NCBI GenBank assembly: GCA_963702595.1
Contig: CAVPDC010000013.1
Coordinates: 62,001-126,000, forward strand
Length of the DNA stretch: 64,000 bases
DNA from: JALORV01 sp963702595
GTDB taxonomy: Bacteria > Pseudomonadota > Gammaproteobacteria > Burkholderiales > Burkholderiaceae_F
Direction: 5' to 3'
The notes under the pieces are model-generated. The model ran no database searches. It saw nothing but the letters and a program-made list of their open reading frames with translations, and was not told the DNA's origin. Within the stretch, counting starts at the first letter, position 1. The number at the start of each line of letters is the position of its first letter. Below, piece after piece: positions 9,290 through 17,547 of the stretch. Both the position numbers and the translations under genes were made by a program.

Positions 9290-10375
9290 TCAGATGGCCG
9301 CGGCGATGGCGCGGCCCAGGTCCTCTGTCCCCGCCGTCCCGCCGATGTCGCGGGTGAGCGGCGCGTTCGCCGGACCGGCCGCCAGCACGCGTTCGATGGC
9401 GTTCAGCACGGAGGCCGCGGCCGCACCATGACCGAGCCAGTCCAGCATCAGCGACGCGCTCCAGATCTGGCCGATGGGGTTCGCGATGCCCTTGCCTGCG
9501 ATGTCCGGCGCGGAGCCGTGCACCGGCTCGAACAACGACGGGAACGCACGGTCCGGGTTGAGGTTCGCCGACGGTGCGATGCCGATCGTTCCAGTGCAGG
9601 CCGGCCCAAGGTCCGACAGGATGTCGCCGAAGAGGTTCGACGCCACCACGACGTCAAAGTACTCCGGCCGCTGCACGAAATGCGCCGTCAGGATGTCGAT
9701 GTGGAACTTGTCGACCGCGACGTCAGGGAAACTGGCTGCCATCGCTTCCACGCGCTCATCCCAGAACGGCATCGTGATCGAGATGCCGTTGCTCTTCGTC
9801 GCAGAAGTCAGGTGCCGCTTCGGCCGCTTCATGGCGAGTTCGAAGGCGAACTTCAGCACGCGATCGATACCGGTGCGCGTCATCACCGTTTCCTGGATGA
9901 CGACCTCGCGCTCGGTGCCTTCGAACATGCGGCCGCCGATCGAGGAGTACTCGCCCTCGGTGTTCTCACGGACGATCATCATGTCGATGCCGCCCGGTGG
10001 CCGCGGCTTGCCCATGCGGTCGACGAGCGGCGAGGCGATCCCCGGCATCAGGCGGCACGGGCGCAGGTTCACGTACTGGTCGAACTCGCGCCGGAACTTC
10101 AGCAGCGAACCCCAGAGCGACACGTGATCGGGCACTGTCGCCGGCCAGCCGACGGCGCCGTAGAAAATGGCGTCGACGCCCTGCAGCCGGTCCTTCCAGT
10201 CCGGCGGCAGCATCGCGCCATGCTTCAGGTAGTAGTCGCAGCTGGCAAAGTCATGATGCTCGTACGTGAAGTCAAGTCCGTGACGCCGCGCCGCGGCATC
10301 GAGCGCCCGCAGGCCCTCGGGCATGACTTCCTTGCCAATCCCGTCGCCAGGAATCACTGCAATACGTTGCGCCAT
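9290..10375 (-). CDS. Tartrate / D-malate dehydrogenase (isopropylmalate dehydrogenase family)
   Basis: An NAD- and divalent-metal-dependent beta-decarboxylating dehydrogenase of 361 residues, of the tartrate dehydrogenase/DmlA branch rather than LeuB. Features: IAVIPGDGIGKEVMPEG at the N-terminus, the substrate loop with Arg residues (SLLKFRREFDQYVNLRPCR), MIVRENTEGEYSSIGG, the metal ligands in ASNLFGDILSDLG, and the NAD-binding end LFEPVHGSAPDIAGKGIANP. The ATG at 10375 overlaps the nitroreductase stop (TGATG) and sits behind GGAGG; a GTG one codon earlier is also possible. It is the last gene of a five-gene overlapping unit. Tartrate, D-malate and 3-isopropylmalate cannot be told apart by eye. 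Confidence 0.85.
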   Translation of the reverse strand: MAQRIAVIPGDGIGKEVMPEGLRALDAAARRHGLDFTYEHHDFASCDYYLKHGAMLPPDWKDRLQGVDAIFYGAVGWPATVPDHVSLWGSLLKFRREFDQYVNLRPCRLMPGIASPLVDRMGKPRPPGGIDMMIVRENTEGEYSSIGGRMFEGTEREVVIQETVMTRTGIDRVLKFAFELAMKRPKRHLTSATKSNGISITMPFWDERVEAMAASFPDVAVDKFHIDILTAHFVQRPEYFDVVVASNLFGDILSDLGPACTGTIGIAPSANLNPDRAFPSLFEPVHGSAPDIAGKGIANPIGQIWSASLMLDWLGHGAAAASVLNAIERVLAAGPANAPLTRDIGGTAGTEDLGRAIAAAI

Positions 10376-11082
10376 CACTCCTCCAGGAACCGGGCAAACC
10401 CCGCGACTGGATCGCGCTCGGTCTCGAGTGCATTTTCCACCCTGCTCATGTCCGCGTACCCGAGTGACATGCCACAGACGACCATCTCGCCGTCCGGCAG
10501 CGCGAGCACGTCCTTGATCACGCGATGGAACTGCGTGAAGGCCGCCTGCGGACAGGTATCGAGACCGCGTGCACGAGCGGCAATCATGATGTTCTCCAGG
10601 AACATGCCGTAATCGAGCCAGCTGCCTTGCTCCATGATGCGATCGATCGTGAAGATGAGCCCCACGGGTGCGTCAAAGAACCGGTAGTTGCGCCCGTGCT
10701 GGGCATGCATCCTGGCCTTGTCCTCGCGCCCGATGCCGAGCAGCGAATACAGGTCCCAGCCGACCTTGCGCCGGCGCGCGAGGTAGGGTTCGACCCACTG
10801 GGTCGGGTAGTACGCGTACTCCTCGGTGTGCTGGCGACGCTGCTCTGCATCGTCATACGCAGCGACGACCGCCGTGCTGAGCCGTTCCCGGGCCGCCCCG
10901 GTCAGGACCGTCACTTTCCAAGGCTGGGTGTTGGTGCCCGAGGGAGCGCGGGCAGCGATCGCGAAGATTTCCTCGATCGTCTCGCGCGCCACCGGCGTTG
11001 GGAGGAAAGCGCGAATCGACTGCCGGGTGACGATCGCATGATCCACGACCTCGTGCGGCCCGATGGGCGAGCGGTCCTTCAT
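10375..11082 (-). CDS. Nitroreductase family FMN oxidoreductase
   Basis: A 235-residue nitroreductase-fold flavoprotein. FMN-binding signatures are TRQSIRAFLPTPV at the N-terminus, RAPSGTNTQPWKVTVL, and LENIMIAARARGLDTCPQ with CGMSLGYADM near the C-terminus. The family reduces nitroaromatics, quinones or enones with NAD(P)H. It overlaps the thioesterase stop by 4 bp and its own stop overlaps the dehydrogenase start, so it is embedded in a coupled operon. The substrate is unknown. Confidence 0.88.
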   Translation of the reverse strand: MKDRSPIGPHEVVDHAIVTRQSIRAFLPTPVARETIEEIFAIAARAPSGTNTQPWKVTVLTGAARERLSTAVVAAYDDAEQRRQHTEEYAYYPTQWVEPYLARRRKVGWDLYSLLGIGREDKARMHAQHGRNYRFFDAPVGLIFTIDRIMEQGSWLDYGMFLENIMIAARARGLDTCPQAAFTQFHRVIKDVLALPDGEMVVCGMSLGYADMSRVENALETERDPVAGFARFLEE

Positions 11083-11516
11083 GCGTGGATCCTTTCGAGC
11101 GCCGCGCGCAGAGGCGCCGGCAAGGCAGTGGGCCGGCGCGTTTTTCGATCGACGTAAACATGCACGAAGTGGCCCTGCGCGCAGGCCGTTTCGGCATCGT
11201 CGGCAAAAATTGCGATCTCGTATCGCACGCTCGATGTGCCGACACGGGCCACGCGCAGGCCGGCGTGCACGGTCTGCGGAAACGACAGCTCGCTGAAGTA
11301 ACGGCACTGCGTCTCGACGACTAGCCCAATGACCTCGCTGCGCTCGACGTCGAGCACTTGCGTACGGATCAGGTACTCGTTGACCACCGTGTCGAAGTAC
11401 GAGTAGTACACGACATTGTTGACGTGCCCGTAGGCGTCGTTGTCCATCCAGCGCGTCGCAATCGGGTAAAAGTGCCGGTATTCGCCGCGGCGGTGCGCCG
11501 CTTCGCGCGTGCTCAT
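11079..11516 (-). CDS. Acyl-CoA thioesterase (4HBT hotdog fold)
   Basis: A 145-residue single-hotdog protein. The active-site helix region RWMDNDAYGHVNNVVYYSYFDT is the classic 4-hydroxybenzoyl-CoA thioesterase/YbgC pattern, with the catalytic Asp in MDNDAYGHVNN. It hydrolyses an acyl-CoA to free acid and CoA. It overlaps both neighbours by 4 bp (ATGA), so it is translationally coupled to the EamA exporter and the nitroreductase. The acyl chain preference cannot be inferred. Confidence 0.87.
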   Translation of the reverse strand: MSTREAAHRRGEYRHFYPIATRWMDNDAYGHVNNVVYYSYFDTVVNEYLIRTQVLDVERSEVIGLVVETQCRYFSELSFPQTVHAGLRVARVGTSSVRYEIAIFADDAETACAQGHFVHVYVDRKTRRPTALPAPLRAALERIHA

Positions 11517-12412
11517 GAGCTTCCTTCAGTTCGACGCACCACCAGCGCCACTCCGATCATCGTGACCAGCACGCCGGCCCAGGCGACGGCGCCCAGCCGC
11601 TCGCCGAAGACGAACCACGCGAGCAATGCCGTCATCGCCGGCGTCAGATACATCAGGCTGGCCACCTGGGTAGCACGGCCGCGCCGGATCATAACCAGCA
11701 GCAGTGAGATCGCGACCAGCGACAGCGCAACGATCGACCACACGAGCGCGAGCCAGAACTCGAGGTTGTGGTTGACCACAAGCGACTCGAACGCGAGCGC
11801 AAACGGCAGCAGCACGATGAACGACGCCCCGAACTGGATGATGCTGCCGGTGCGCAGGTCGACGTTGGCGCCATGCCGCTTCTGATAGAGCGTGCCCGCC
11901 GTGATGCCGACCAGCGCAAGGAGGTTCACGCCCAGCGCCAGCGGACCGACGCCCGCCAGCGTCAGCCGGTCCGACAACACGAGCCCGATGCCAGCGAGTC
12001 CAAGCAGCAAACCGAGCCACTGCAGACGCTTGACGCGCTCACCGACCGTGAAGCCGAAGACTGCCGTCAGCAGCGGCTGGGTACCCACCAGCAGCGAGGA
12101 AACGCCGGCCGGCATGCCGAGCGCAATGGCCACCCATACGCCGCCGAGGTATGTGGCCTGCAGCAGCACGCCGACGATGGCAATGTCCAGCCAGGCACGC
12201 CGCGTTCGAGGCCAGGGCGCCCGCGTCAGCCACGCCAGCGGCAGCAGGACCACGATGACCCCCGCGAACCGGTACAGCAGGAACGTCAACGGTGGCGCGT
12301 GCGGCGCAGCGTACTTCGCAACGATGAAGCCGGTACTCCAGAGCAGCACGAAGACGAAGGGCATCAACGCAAACCAGCGCGCGTCCGGTCCGCCGGCGCG
12401 AACGTCAGCCAC
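11513..12412 (-). CDS. EamA/DMT family exporter
   Basis: A 299-residue membrane protein with ten predicted helices formed by two EamA repeats (first near residues 12-140, second near 150-290). Typical sites are LLWSTGFIVAKYAAPHAPPLTF at the first helix and PAMTALLAWFVFGERL in the second repeat. The GTG start at 12412 overlaps the deacetylase stop by 8 bp and gives the normal length; the longer open frame only shadows the deacetylase gene. Family members export amino acids or other metabolites. Confidence 0.85.
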   Translation of the reverse strand: MADVRAGGPDARWFALMPFVFVLLWSTGFIVAKYAAPHAPPLTFLLYRFAGVIVVLLPLAWLTRAPWPRTRRAWLDIAIVGVLLQATYLGGVWVAIALGMPAGVSSLLVGTQPLLTAVFGFTVGERVKRLQWLGLLLGLAGIGLVLSDRLTLAGVGPLALGVNLLALVGITAGTLYQKRHGANVDLRTGSIIQFGASFIVLLPFALAFESLVVNHNLEFWLALVWSIVALSLVAISLLLVMIRRGRATQVASLMYLTPAMTALLAWFVFGERLGAVAWAGVLVTMIGVALVVRRTEGSS

Positions 12413-13364
12413 GAACGCCCCGCGACCCCGGCTCGCTGGCGCGCTGCCGGTGCGCCCACGCGTCGCGCGCCGCACGCACGGTCTGCAGATGAATCGCCAC
12501 CGTCGTCTCGATGTCTCGTCCGTATCCGCCGGCCATGGCGATCGCGACTGGCACACCGAGTTGCTCCGCCAGGTCCAGCACGCGCCGGTCACGCGCCGCC
12601 ATCCCGTCCAGCGTCAGTGCCAGCTTGCCGAGCCGGTCGTCTTCATGGGCATCGGCGCCGGCGAGGTAGATGATGAACTGCGGCCCGAAGCGCCGCCGCA
12701 ACTCCTCCAGCGCCGCGTCGAGCGCGGACAGATAGGCAGCATCGGCGGTGCCATCCGGCAGCGCGATATCCAGGTCGCTCACCTGCTTGCGAAACGGGAA
12801 ATTGCGCGCACCGTGCAGCGACAGCGTAAAGACCGAGGCGTCGCCAGCCAGGATCTGCGCCGTGCCGTCACCCTGGTGAACGTCCAGATCGACGATGGCC
12901 ACGCGCGTCTGGCGGCGCATGACTGCAAGGTCTGACTGGATCACGCGGGCGGCAATCGCAGCGTCGTTGAAGACACAGTAACCCGCACCTCGGCCGCGTT
13001 GCGCATGGTGGGTTCCGCCTGCGAGATTGACCGCGACACCTTCGATAAGCGCCGTGCGGCAGGCTCCGATCGTGGCACCCGCTGAGCGACGCGAGCGTTC
13101 GACCATCGCAGGCGACCAGGGAAAGCCAATCGCGCGCAGCTCCGCTGCATCGAGCCTGCCGCCCAGCACTTTGTCGATGTATTCGGGAGCATGGGCAAGC
13201 GCAAGCTGCCCCGGGGTGGCAGCGTCCGGTTCTACCAGGCGCACATCTGGCAGTTCCTCCTTGACCCTCTCCCGAAGACGACTGTATTTGGCCATTGGAA
13301 ACCGATGCCCGGCCGGCAGAGGGAGGACGAACTGGTCGCTCGTGTAGGCCTTCACCGGCGGCAT
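12405..13364 (-). CDS. Histone deacetylase-like amidohydrolase
   Basis: A 319-residue zinc-dependent deacetylase of the arginase/HDAC fold. Catalytic elements are GGTHHAQRGRGAGYCVFND (tandem histidines), IVDLDVHQGDGTA (zinc ligands Asp and His), and AGADAHEDDRLGKL (third ligand). Bacterial members remove acyl groups from small amines, polyamines or acyl-lysines. The ATG at 13364 gives MPPVKAYTSDQF, a normal N-terminus. It heads the overlapping unit that continues with exporter, thioesterase, nitroreductase and dehydrogenase. The spacer to the divergent phasin gene is 280 bp. Confidence 0.88.
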   Translation of the reverse strand: MPPVKAYTSDQFVLPLPAGHRFPMAKYSRLRERVKEELPDVRLVEPDAATPGQLALAHAPEYIDKVLGGRLDAAELRAIGFPWSPAMVERSRRSAGATIGACRTALIEGVAVNLAGGTHHAQRGRGAGYCVFNDAAIAARVIQSDLAVMRRQTRVAIVDLDVHQGDGTAQILAGDASVFTLSLHGARNFPFRKQVSDLDIALPDGTADAAYLSALDAALEELRRRFGPQFIIYLAGADAHEDDRLGKLALTLDGMAARDRRVLDLAEQLGVPVAIAMAGGYGRDIETTVAIHLQTVRAARDAWAHRQRASEPGSRGVRG

Positions 13365-13515
13365 TGTAGGCAGGCGACGACAGATGCCACGCTTGCTGCA
13401 TTGCGACGTCCAAGGCCTGCCGTTCGGCCCAGTCGCTGAACCCGGAAAAGCCAAACCCATGATTTCACGAAGGCTTCTTCTCGCCGACGAATCTGTTGCG
13501 CCGCACAAAAAATGC

Positions 13516-13544
13516 TTGACACGAGGCTCCGGGAGGTCGAGAAT
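13516..13544 (+). promoter_or_regulatory. Sigma-70 promoter of the phasin gene
   Basis: A perfect -35 TTGACA (13516-13521), a 17-bp spacer, and a weaker -10 GAGAAT (13539-13544). The leader to the phasin ATG is about 95 nt. Two related TTG/CAA half-site pairs flank it: TTGCGCCGCACAA at 13496-13508 and TTGTGCAGCGCAACA at 13550-13564, the positions expected for a repressor acting at -35 and +1. Confidence 0.75.
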
Positions 13545-13644
13545 TCGCCTTGTGCAGCGCAACATAGCCGCAACAGAATCCGCCCGCAAGGCAGCCACAC
13601 CAGTAGCAGCAAGTTTAGTCAACGAACCACCTGAGGAGCCTTAC

Positions 13645-14217
13645 ATGTTCACGACCCCTGCCCAAATCACCGAACTGCAGAAGAACCAGATGGACGCCGC
13701 TTTCGCCCTTGGCCAGACTTTTTTCGACGCGACCGAGCGCCTCGTCGAACTGAACCTCGCCGCTGCCAAGGCGACGCTGGAAGAGTCGGTTGAGCGTGTC
13801 CAGGCCCTGATGAGCGCCAAGGATGTGCAGGAATTCATGGCGATGAGCGCCTCGATGCCGCAGCCGAGCCTCGAGAAGGCCGTCAGCTACTCGCGCACCG
13901 TCTATGGCATCGCCAACGGCGCCGGCACGGAACTGTCGCGCATCGTCGAGTCGCAACTCGCCGAGAACAACAAGAAGGTCACTCAGCTGATCGACTTCGC
14001 CGCCAAGAACGCGCCGGCCGGTTCCGAGCCCGCCGTTGCAGCGCTCAAGAGCGCCGTCGCCGCTGCCAACACCGCGTACGACACGTTCACCAAGGCCGCC
14101 AAGCAGGCCGTGGACTTCGCCGAGTCGAACGTCGTTGCCGCGACGTCGGCCACGATGAAGGCTGCCGCTGCCGCCAACGACACGGTCAAGGCCCCTGCCA
14201 AGCGCAAAGCCGCCTAA
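13645..14217 (+). CDS. phaP: Phasin (PHA granule-associated protein)
   Basis: Coats polyhydroxyalkanoate granules and controls their size. 190 residues, Ala-rich and helical, of the TIGR01841 phasin family as found in Burkholderiales: MFTTPAQITELQKNQMDAAF at the start, a central LNLAAAKATLEESVERVQALM, then Ala/Lys-rich helices ending APAKRKAA. The ATG at 13645 follows GAGGAG at good spacing. The gene stands alone with its own promoter and a hairpin at its end. The PHA synthase genes are not in this window. Confidence 0.92.
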   Translation: MFTTPAQITELQKNQMDAAFALGQTFFDATERLVELNLAAAKATLEESVERVQALMSAKDVQEFMAMSASMPQPSLEKAVSYSRTVYGIANGAGTELSRIVESQLAENNKKVTQLIDFAAKNAPAGSEPAVAALKSAVAAANTAYDTFTKAAKQAVDFAESNVVAATSATMKAAAAANDTVKAPAKRKAA

Positions 14218-14231
14218 TTGTTGTCATGACC

Positions 14232-14256
14232 GCGCGGGAAGCCCTGCTTCCCGCGC
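14232..14256 (+). terminator. Hairpin after phaP (possible terminator)
   Basis: A perfect 10-bp stem (GCGCGGGAAG with CTTCCCGCGC) and a 5-nt loop, starting 15 bp past the phaP stop. No T-tract follows, so it may act as an mRNA stabiliser or a weak terminator. Confidence 0.5.
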
Positions 14257-14389
14257 CTCTGTCACGCGCTTGCAATGTGCGCGGGCCAGAGTTGCTGGAT
14301 CCGGTCCGCCATGACCGGTGCAATTTGCAGAAGATTCACGACCCATCCGTCAAACGACGGGGTAACGTGAGCACTTCGAGTTGTTAGCC

Positions 14390-14488
14390 GATCTCCTTGG
14401 CACCACTGTTTGGATCCCCCTCCAAACAATTCTGTCTCCTCCAATGTGGTGCTCTTCAAAGCCCGGTCCATGACCGGGCTTTTTTTTG
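14390..14488 (+). ncRNA. Candidate small RNA ending in a strong terminator
   Basis: Within the 367-bp spacer 14218-14584, which has no convincing gene. Two nested stems are visible: an outer one GCACCAC (14400-14406) with GTGGTGC (14446-14452), and an inner one TGTTTGGA (14407-14414) with TCCAAACA (14421-14428) around a C-rich loop TCCCCC. Between the arms lies an unpaired CTGTCTCCTCC, which could pair with Shine-Dalgarno sequences. A textbook terminator follows at once. No clear promoter was found. Structure and terminator are seen directly; the sRNA reading is inference. Confidence 0.4.
14458..14488 (+). terminator. Rho-independent terminator
   Basis: AAAGCCCGGTC, loop CAT, GACCGGGCTTT with eight T in a row: a near-ideal intrinsic terminator for plus-strand transcription. 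The gene before it (phaP) ends 240 bp earlier and has its own hairpin, so this one points to a separate short transcript. The opposite strand also has a short T-run, so it may also help the minus-strand propeller operon. Confidence 0.85.
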
Positions 14489-14584
14489 CGTTTCACTCCA
14501 TACCGGTACTGAATGAAGCCGCGGCCTGAGGGACTGCCTCAGGATCGCGCGTCATAACCCTGCAGCGACTGGAACGCCGTCGAG

Positions 14585-15847
14585 CTACCGAAGATTGCCC
14601 GTGTGACCGAGCGAGTAGCGGCCCGGTTGCGGCCACACGGTGAGTCCGTGCGGCTCCCGGCCCACCGGAATGATCTTCACGTCACCATTGCTCGTGTCGA
14701 ACACGTACACGACATGGTCGTAGCGGCCCGACAGCCACAGCCACTTGCCGTCGGCACTGACGTTGCCCATGTCCGGGCTGCCGCCGCCGGGAATCGGCCA
14801 GTTCGCCTCGACCTTCCGGGTCGCAAAGTCGATCACCGACACACCGCCCTTGCCCTTGGCCGGGCCATGTATCTTGTTCGAGCCACGGTTGGCGACGTAC
14901 AGCTTTTTCCCGTCGCGACTGGGATACAGGCCGTGCGTGCCTTTGCCGGTTTCGATGAAGCCGACCTGGCGGAACTTTTCACCGTCGACCACGTGCACGC
15001 CGTCGGCCATCATGTCGGCGATGTAAAAAAGCTTGCCGTCCGGCGAGGCCCGGATGTCCTGCGGCATGCCTTTCCATGTCGTGCAGATCTCCTGGTCGAG
15101 TCCGTCGGGCCCCTTGACGATCTTGATCGGGCGGCCGGGCTGGATTACCTGCGTGTAGCCCAGCACCTTGCGGTTCACGAGGTCGATCTTCGCCACGGTG
15201 CCGGCGAATTCGCAGGTGAAGATCGCGAACTTGCCGTCGATCGAGAAGTCAGCGTGATTGATGCCCGCGCACTGCGGAACGGCGAGGGTGTACTGCAGCT
15301 TCATCGTCACCGGATCGCGAAAGTCGAGACGCTTCAGTGCCTCGGCAACAATGATCGCGGACTTGCCGTCGGGCGAGAAGTACACGTTGTACGGGTCGTC
15401 GACGGGGATCGCCTTGCCGGGTTTGCCGGTTTTGGGGTCGACCGGCGTCAGACTGCCCTTGGTCGTGTTCTCAGCGTTGTTCGCCACCCACAGCGTGCGC
15501 AGGTCCCACGACGGCACGACGTGCTGCGGGTTGAGGCCGACCTTGAACTTGTCGACAACCGTGAACGTCGCCGGGTCGATCACGTACACGTCGTTCGACT
15601 GGACGTGCGGCACGTACACGCGCGGCAGGTCGTTCGCGAGCGCGGGACTCAGCTTGGCGGCCGTGGTCTCGCTGTACAGATTCGTCGGATCGGCAACCGG
15701 CGGCATGCCAGGTACGGTCGAAACGGCTGGCACAGAAGGAGCTGCCGCCGGCGCTTGCGCGGGAGCCTGCGCGACGCTGATTGTCGAGAAGGCAAGGGCA
15801 AGCGGCAAAGCAAAAGGCAGGTAACGAGCACGAACAATGAAGCTCAC
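14585..15847 (-). CDS. Exported YVTN/cytochrome-D1-like beta-propeller protein
   Basis: A 420-residue secreted protein: signal peptide (MSFIVRARYLPFALPLALAF, cleaved near AQA) followed by a Pro/Ala linker and repeated propeller blades such as RVYVPHVQSNDVYVIDPATF, YNVYFSPDGKSAIIV, QDIRASPDGKLFYIADMMA, GLYPSRDGKKLYVANRGSN and MGNVSADGKWLWLSGRY. No heme-binding CxxCH. The GTG start at 15847 is fixed by AGGAG seven bases upstream. It lies 53 bp downstream of an exported creatininase-like protein and is probably co-transcribed. The propeller may bind a ligand or partner; no activity is evident. Confidence 0.82.
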   Translation of the reverse strand: MSFIVRARYLPFALPLALAFSTISVAQAPAQAPAAAPSVPAVSTVPGMPPVADPTNLYSETTAAKLSPALANDLPRVYVPHVQSNDVYVIDPATFTVVDKFKVGLNPQHVVPSWDLRTLWVANNAENTTKGSLTPVDPKTGKPGKAIPVDDPYNVYFSPDGKSAIIVAEALKRLDFRDPVTMKLQYTLAVPQCAGINHADFSIDGKFAIFTCEFAGTVAKIDLVNRKVLGYTQVIQPGRPIKIVKGPDGLDQEICTTWKGMPQDIRASPDGKLFYIADMMADGVHVVDGEKFRQVGFIETGKGTHGLYPSRDGKKLYVANRGSNKIHGPAKGKGGVSVIDFATRKVEANWPIPGGGSPDMGNVSADGKWLWLSGRYDHVVYVFDTSNGDVKIIPVGREPHGLTVWPQPGRYSLGHTGNLR

Positions 15848-15900
15848 GAAAACTCCTGAAGTTGCAGATCCGGAATGCGGATTGTCAGAGGCATGCGGCA

Positions 15901-16710
15901 CTACCGGTGGCCGACCGCTTTGCGGATAGCTGCGACGGACTGGGCCACGATGATATCGATACCCGCCTTGCCGAGCTCTGCCGTGGCACGCCGGGGATCG
16001 CCCGAAACACCGGGTGGAGCCGGCGCTATTTGTATCGCCAGCTGCTGATCGGCGCGCACAAGCCCCGGGTCGGCGGCCAACGCGAGCGACGTGTCGGCGA
16101 GCCCGGCATGGATGCCAATTTCGGCATCGGTGTAGCCGCGCTGCCTGAGGGTCCCCGCAAAGCCAACCGTTGCCGCCCGGTAGTACTCGACGATCGCGAC
16201 CACGTGAACCGATGTGCCCGCCCATTCGCGATCGAGTTGTCGGGCCACGATCTCGTTGTCCTTCTGGTAATCGCCACTGTCGCCGAGAAACACGATGTCG
16301 CGGAACCCGGCGAGCCGCAGGCTGCGCGCGGTGGATTCGAGCACCTTGCGGTACACGTCCGCCGGCACCGTGATCGTTCCGGGATAACGCATGTGCCCCG
16401 TCGGCGGGTTGACACCGCCCTCGGGAACGTAGGCGATGACGGGCGCCACCAGCGCATTGCCGAGCTCTCGCGCGATTTTGCCGGCCAGCACCTTCGCGCG
16501 CACGTTGTGCTTGCCGAGCACCATGTGCGGCCCGTTCTGCTCGGTGCCGCCGATCGGCACCAGGATCGTGGTCTTGCCGGCACGGACGGCGGCGGCTAGT
16601 TCCGGCGAGGTCAGCTCCTCGAGGAACACACTGGCCGACGGCTGCGCGAACGCCGAAGCGGACGCGACCAGCAGGGCAACGATGACCAGGCGCGACTTCA
16701 GCAGGCGCAT
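15901..16710 (-). CDS. Exported creatininase-family amidohydrolase
   Basis: A 269-residue protein with a signal peptide (MRLLKSRLVIVALLVASASAFA) and a creatininase fold. Metal-site elements are ILVPIGGTEQNGPHMVLGKHN (the Glu and His ligands), GGVNPPTGHMRYPGTITV, and FLGDSGDYQKDN. Most family members (creatininase, MftE, FAPy deformylase) are cytosolic, so the export signal is notable. Its neighbours are an upstream CinA-type gene at 27 bp and a downstream exported propeller at 53 bp. Substrate unknown; amide or peptide hydrolysis is expected. Confidence 0.83.
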   Translation of the reverse strand: MRLLKSRLVIVALLVASASAFAQPSASVFLEELTSPELAAAVRAGKTTILVPIGGTEQNGPHMVLGKHNVRAKVLAGKIARELGNALVAPVIAYVPEGGVNPPTGHMRYPGTITVPADVYRKVLESTARSLRLAGFRDIVFLGDSGDYQKDNEIVARQLDREWAGTSVHVVAIVEYYRAATVGFAGTLRQRGYTDAEIGIHAGLADTSLALAADPGLVRADQQLAIQIAPAPPGVSGDPRRATAELGKAGIDIIVAQSVAAIRKAVGHR

Positions 16711-16737
16711 CGGCGCAATTTACGTGGCATCAGAGGA

Positions 16738-17547
16738 TCAGGCCTGGCTGCTGAATTCGGCGCCGAGCGCCGCCACTCCCGCTCGCATCGCCTCGTACGC
16801 GGCGTCGACCGAGGCTGACCTGCCCTTCACGCCCAATTCGATATGGCGCCGCGCGATGCGGCCGTCGGATCCGTCCCCGACCGAAGGAAGGCTGAACGCC
16901 TTGACGTCGGCGAAGCGCCGTTCGATGTCCTGCATCAACGGAACGATCGCGGACTCCGCCGTTTCGAACACCAGCATCGAACGCTCGGCCAGGACGCCCG
17001 AACCGAAAGCGTCGCGGTAGTGCTCGTCCAGGACCCATTCGATCATCGGCCACGCCATCACCGGGAAACCCGGAAGGAACCAGTGCTGCCGAATCGAAAA
17101 ACCGGGAATGCGGTTGAAGGCGTTCGGAATGATGGCCGAGCCGACCGGGAACTCACCCATGGTCAGCCGTTGTCGGTTTTCCGGCAGTGTCATGTCGGCG
17201 CTGCCACGCCCTTCCCGCGCCATGTCGGCACAGCGCTGCGTGATCAGTTGCGCCGCCTCGGGGTGAAGCGCCAAAGGAACACCCAGCGCCGCCGCGGCGG
17301 CGTGGCGGGTGTGGTCGTCGGGTGTGGAGCCGATGCCGCCGCAACTGAAAACGACGTCACCACTGTCGAACGTGCGCCGGTAAAGGTCCACCTGGGCTGC
17401 CCGATCGTCGCCGGCGTAGTGCGCCCAGGCCAGCGCCAGACCGCGCTGCCCAAGCAAGGAGATGACCTTCGCCAGATGCTTGTCCTCGCGCTTGCCCGAG
17501 AGGATCTCATCGCCGACGATGACAAGCCCGAAGCGACGCCCACTCAT
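16738..17547 (-). CDS. CinA N-terminal-type molybdopterin-binding domain protein
   Basis: A 269-residue protein of the competence/damage-inducible protein A group (COG1058). It contains only the MoCF-biosynthesis-like domain: FGLVIVGDEILSGKREDKH at the start, FSCGGIGSTPDDHTRHAAA, and PGFSIRQHWFLPGFPVMAWP. It lacks the C-terminal nicotinamide-nucleotide amidase domain of full CinA. Related proteins hydrolyse ADP-ribose or similar. The ATG at 17547 is chosen because it starts just before the conserved domain; the longer open frame has no support. It probably heads the operon with creatininase and propeller genes. Confidence 0.82.
   Translation of the reverse strand: MSGRRFGLVIVGDEILSGKREDKHLAKVISLLGQRGLALAWAHYAGDDRAAQVDLYRRTFDSGDVVFSCGGIGSTPDDHTRHAAAAALGVPLALHPEAAQLITQRCADMAREGRGSADMTLPENRQRLTMGEFPVGSAIIPNAFNRIPGFSIRQHWFLPGFPVMAWPMIEWVLDEHYRDAFGSGVLAERSMLVFETAESAIVPLMQDIERRFADVKAFSLPSVGDGSDGRIARRHIELGVKGRSASVDAAYEAMRAGVAALGAEFSSQA

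Noticed and set aside
13384..13644. N-terminal extension of the phasin frame
   Set aside because: It runs through the promoter at 13516-13544, and the ribosome site and conserved start are at 13645.
14300..14460. Possible tRNA near the strong terminator
   Set aside because: No cloverleaf with a proper T-arm, anticodon arm and CCA end could be drawn on either strand.
14262..14471. A 69-codon open frame on the minus strand in the phaP downstream spacer
   Set aside because: No ribosome site, no recognisable content, and it covers the structured candidate sRNA.
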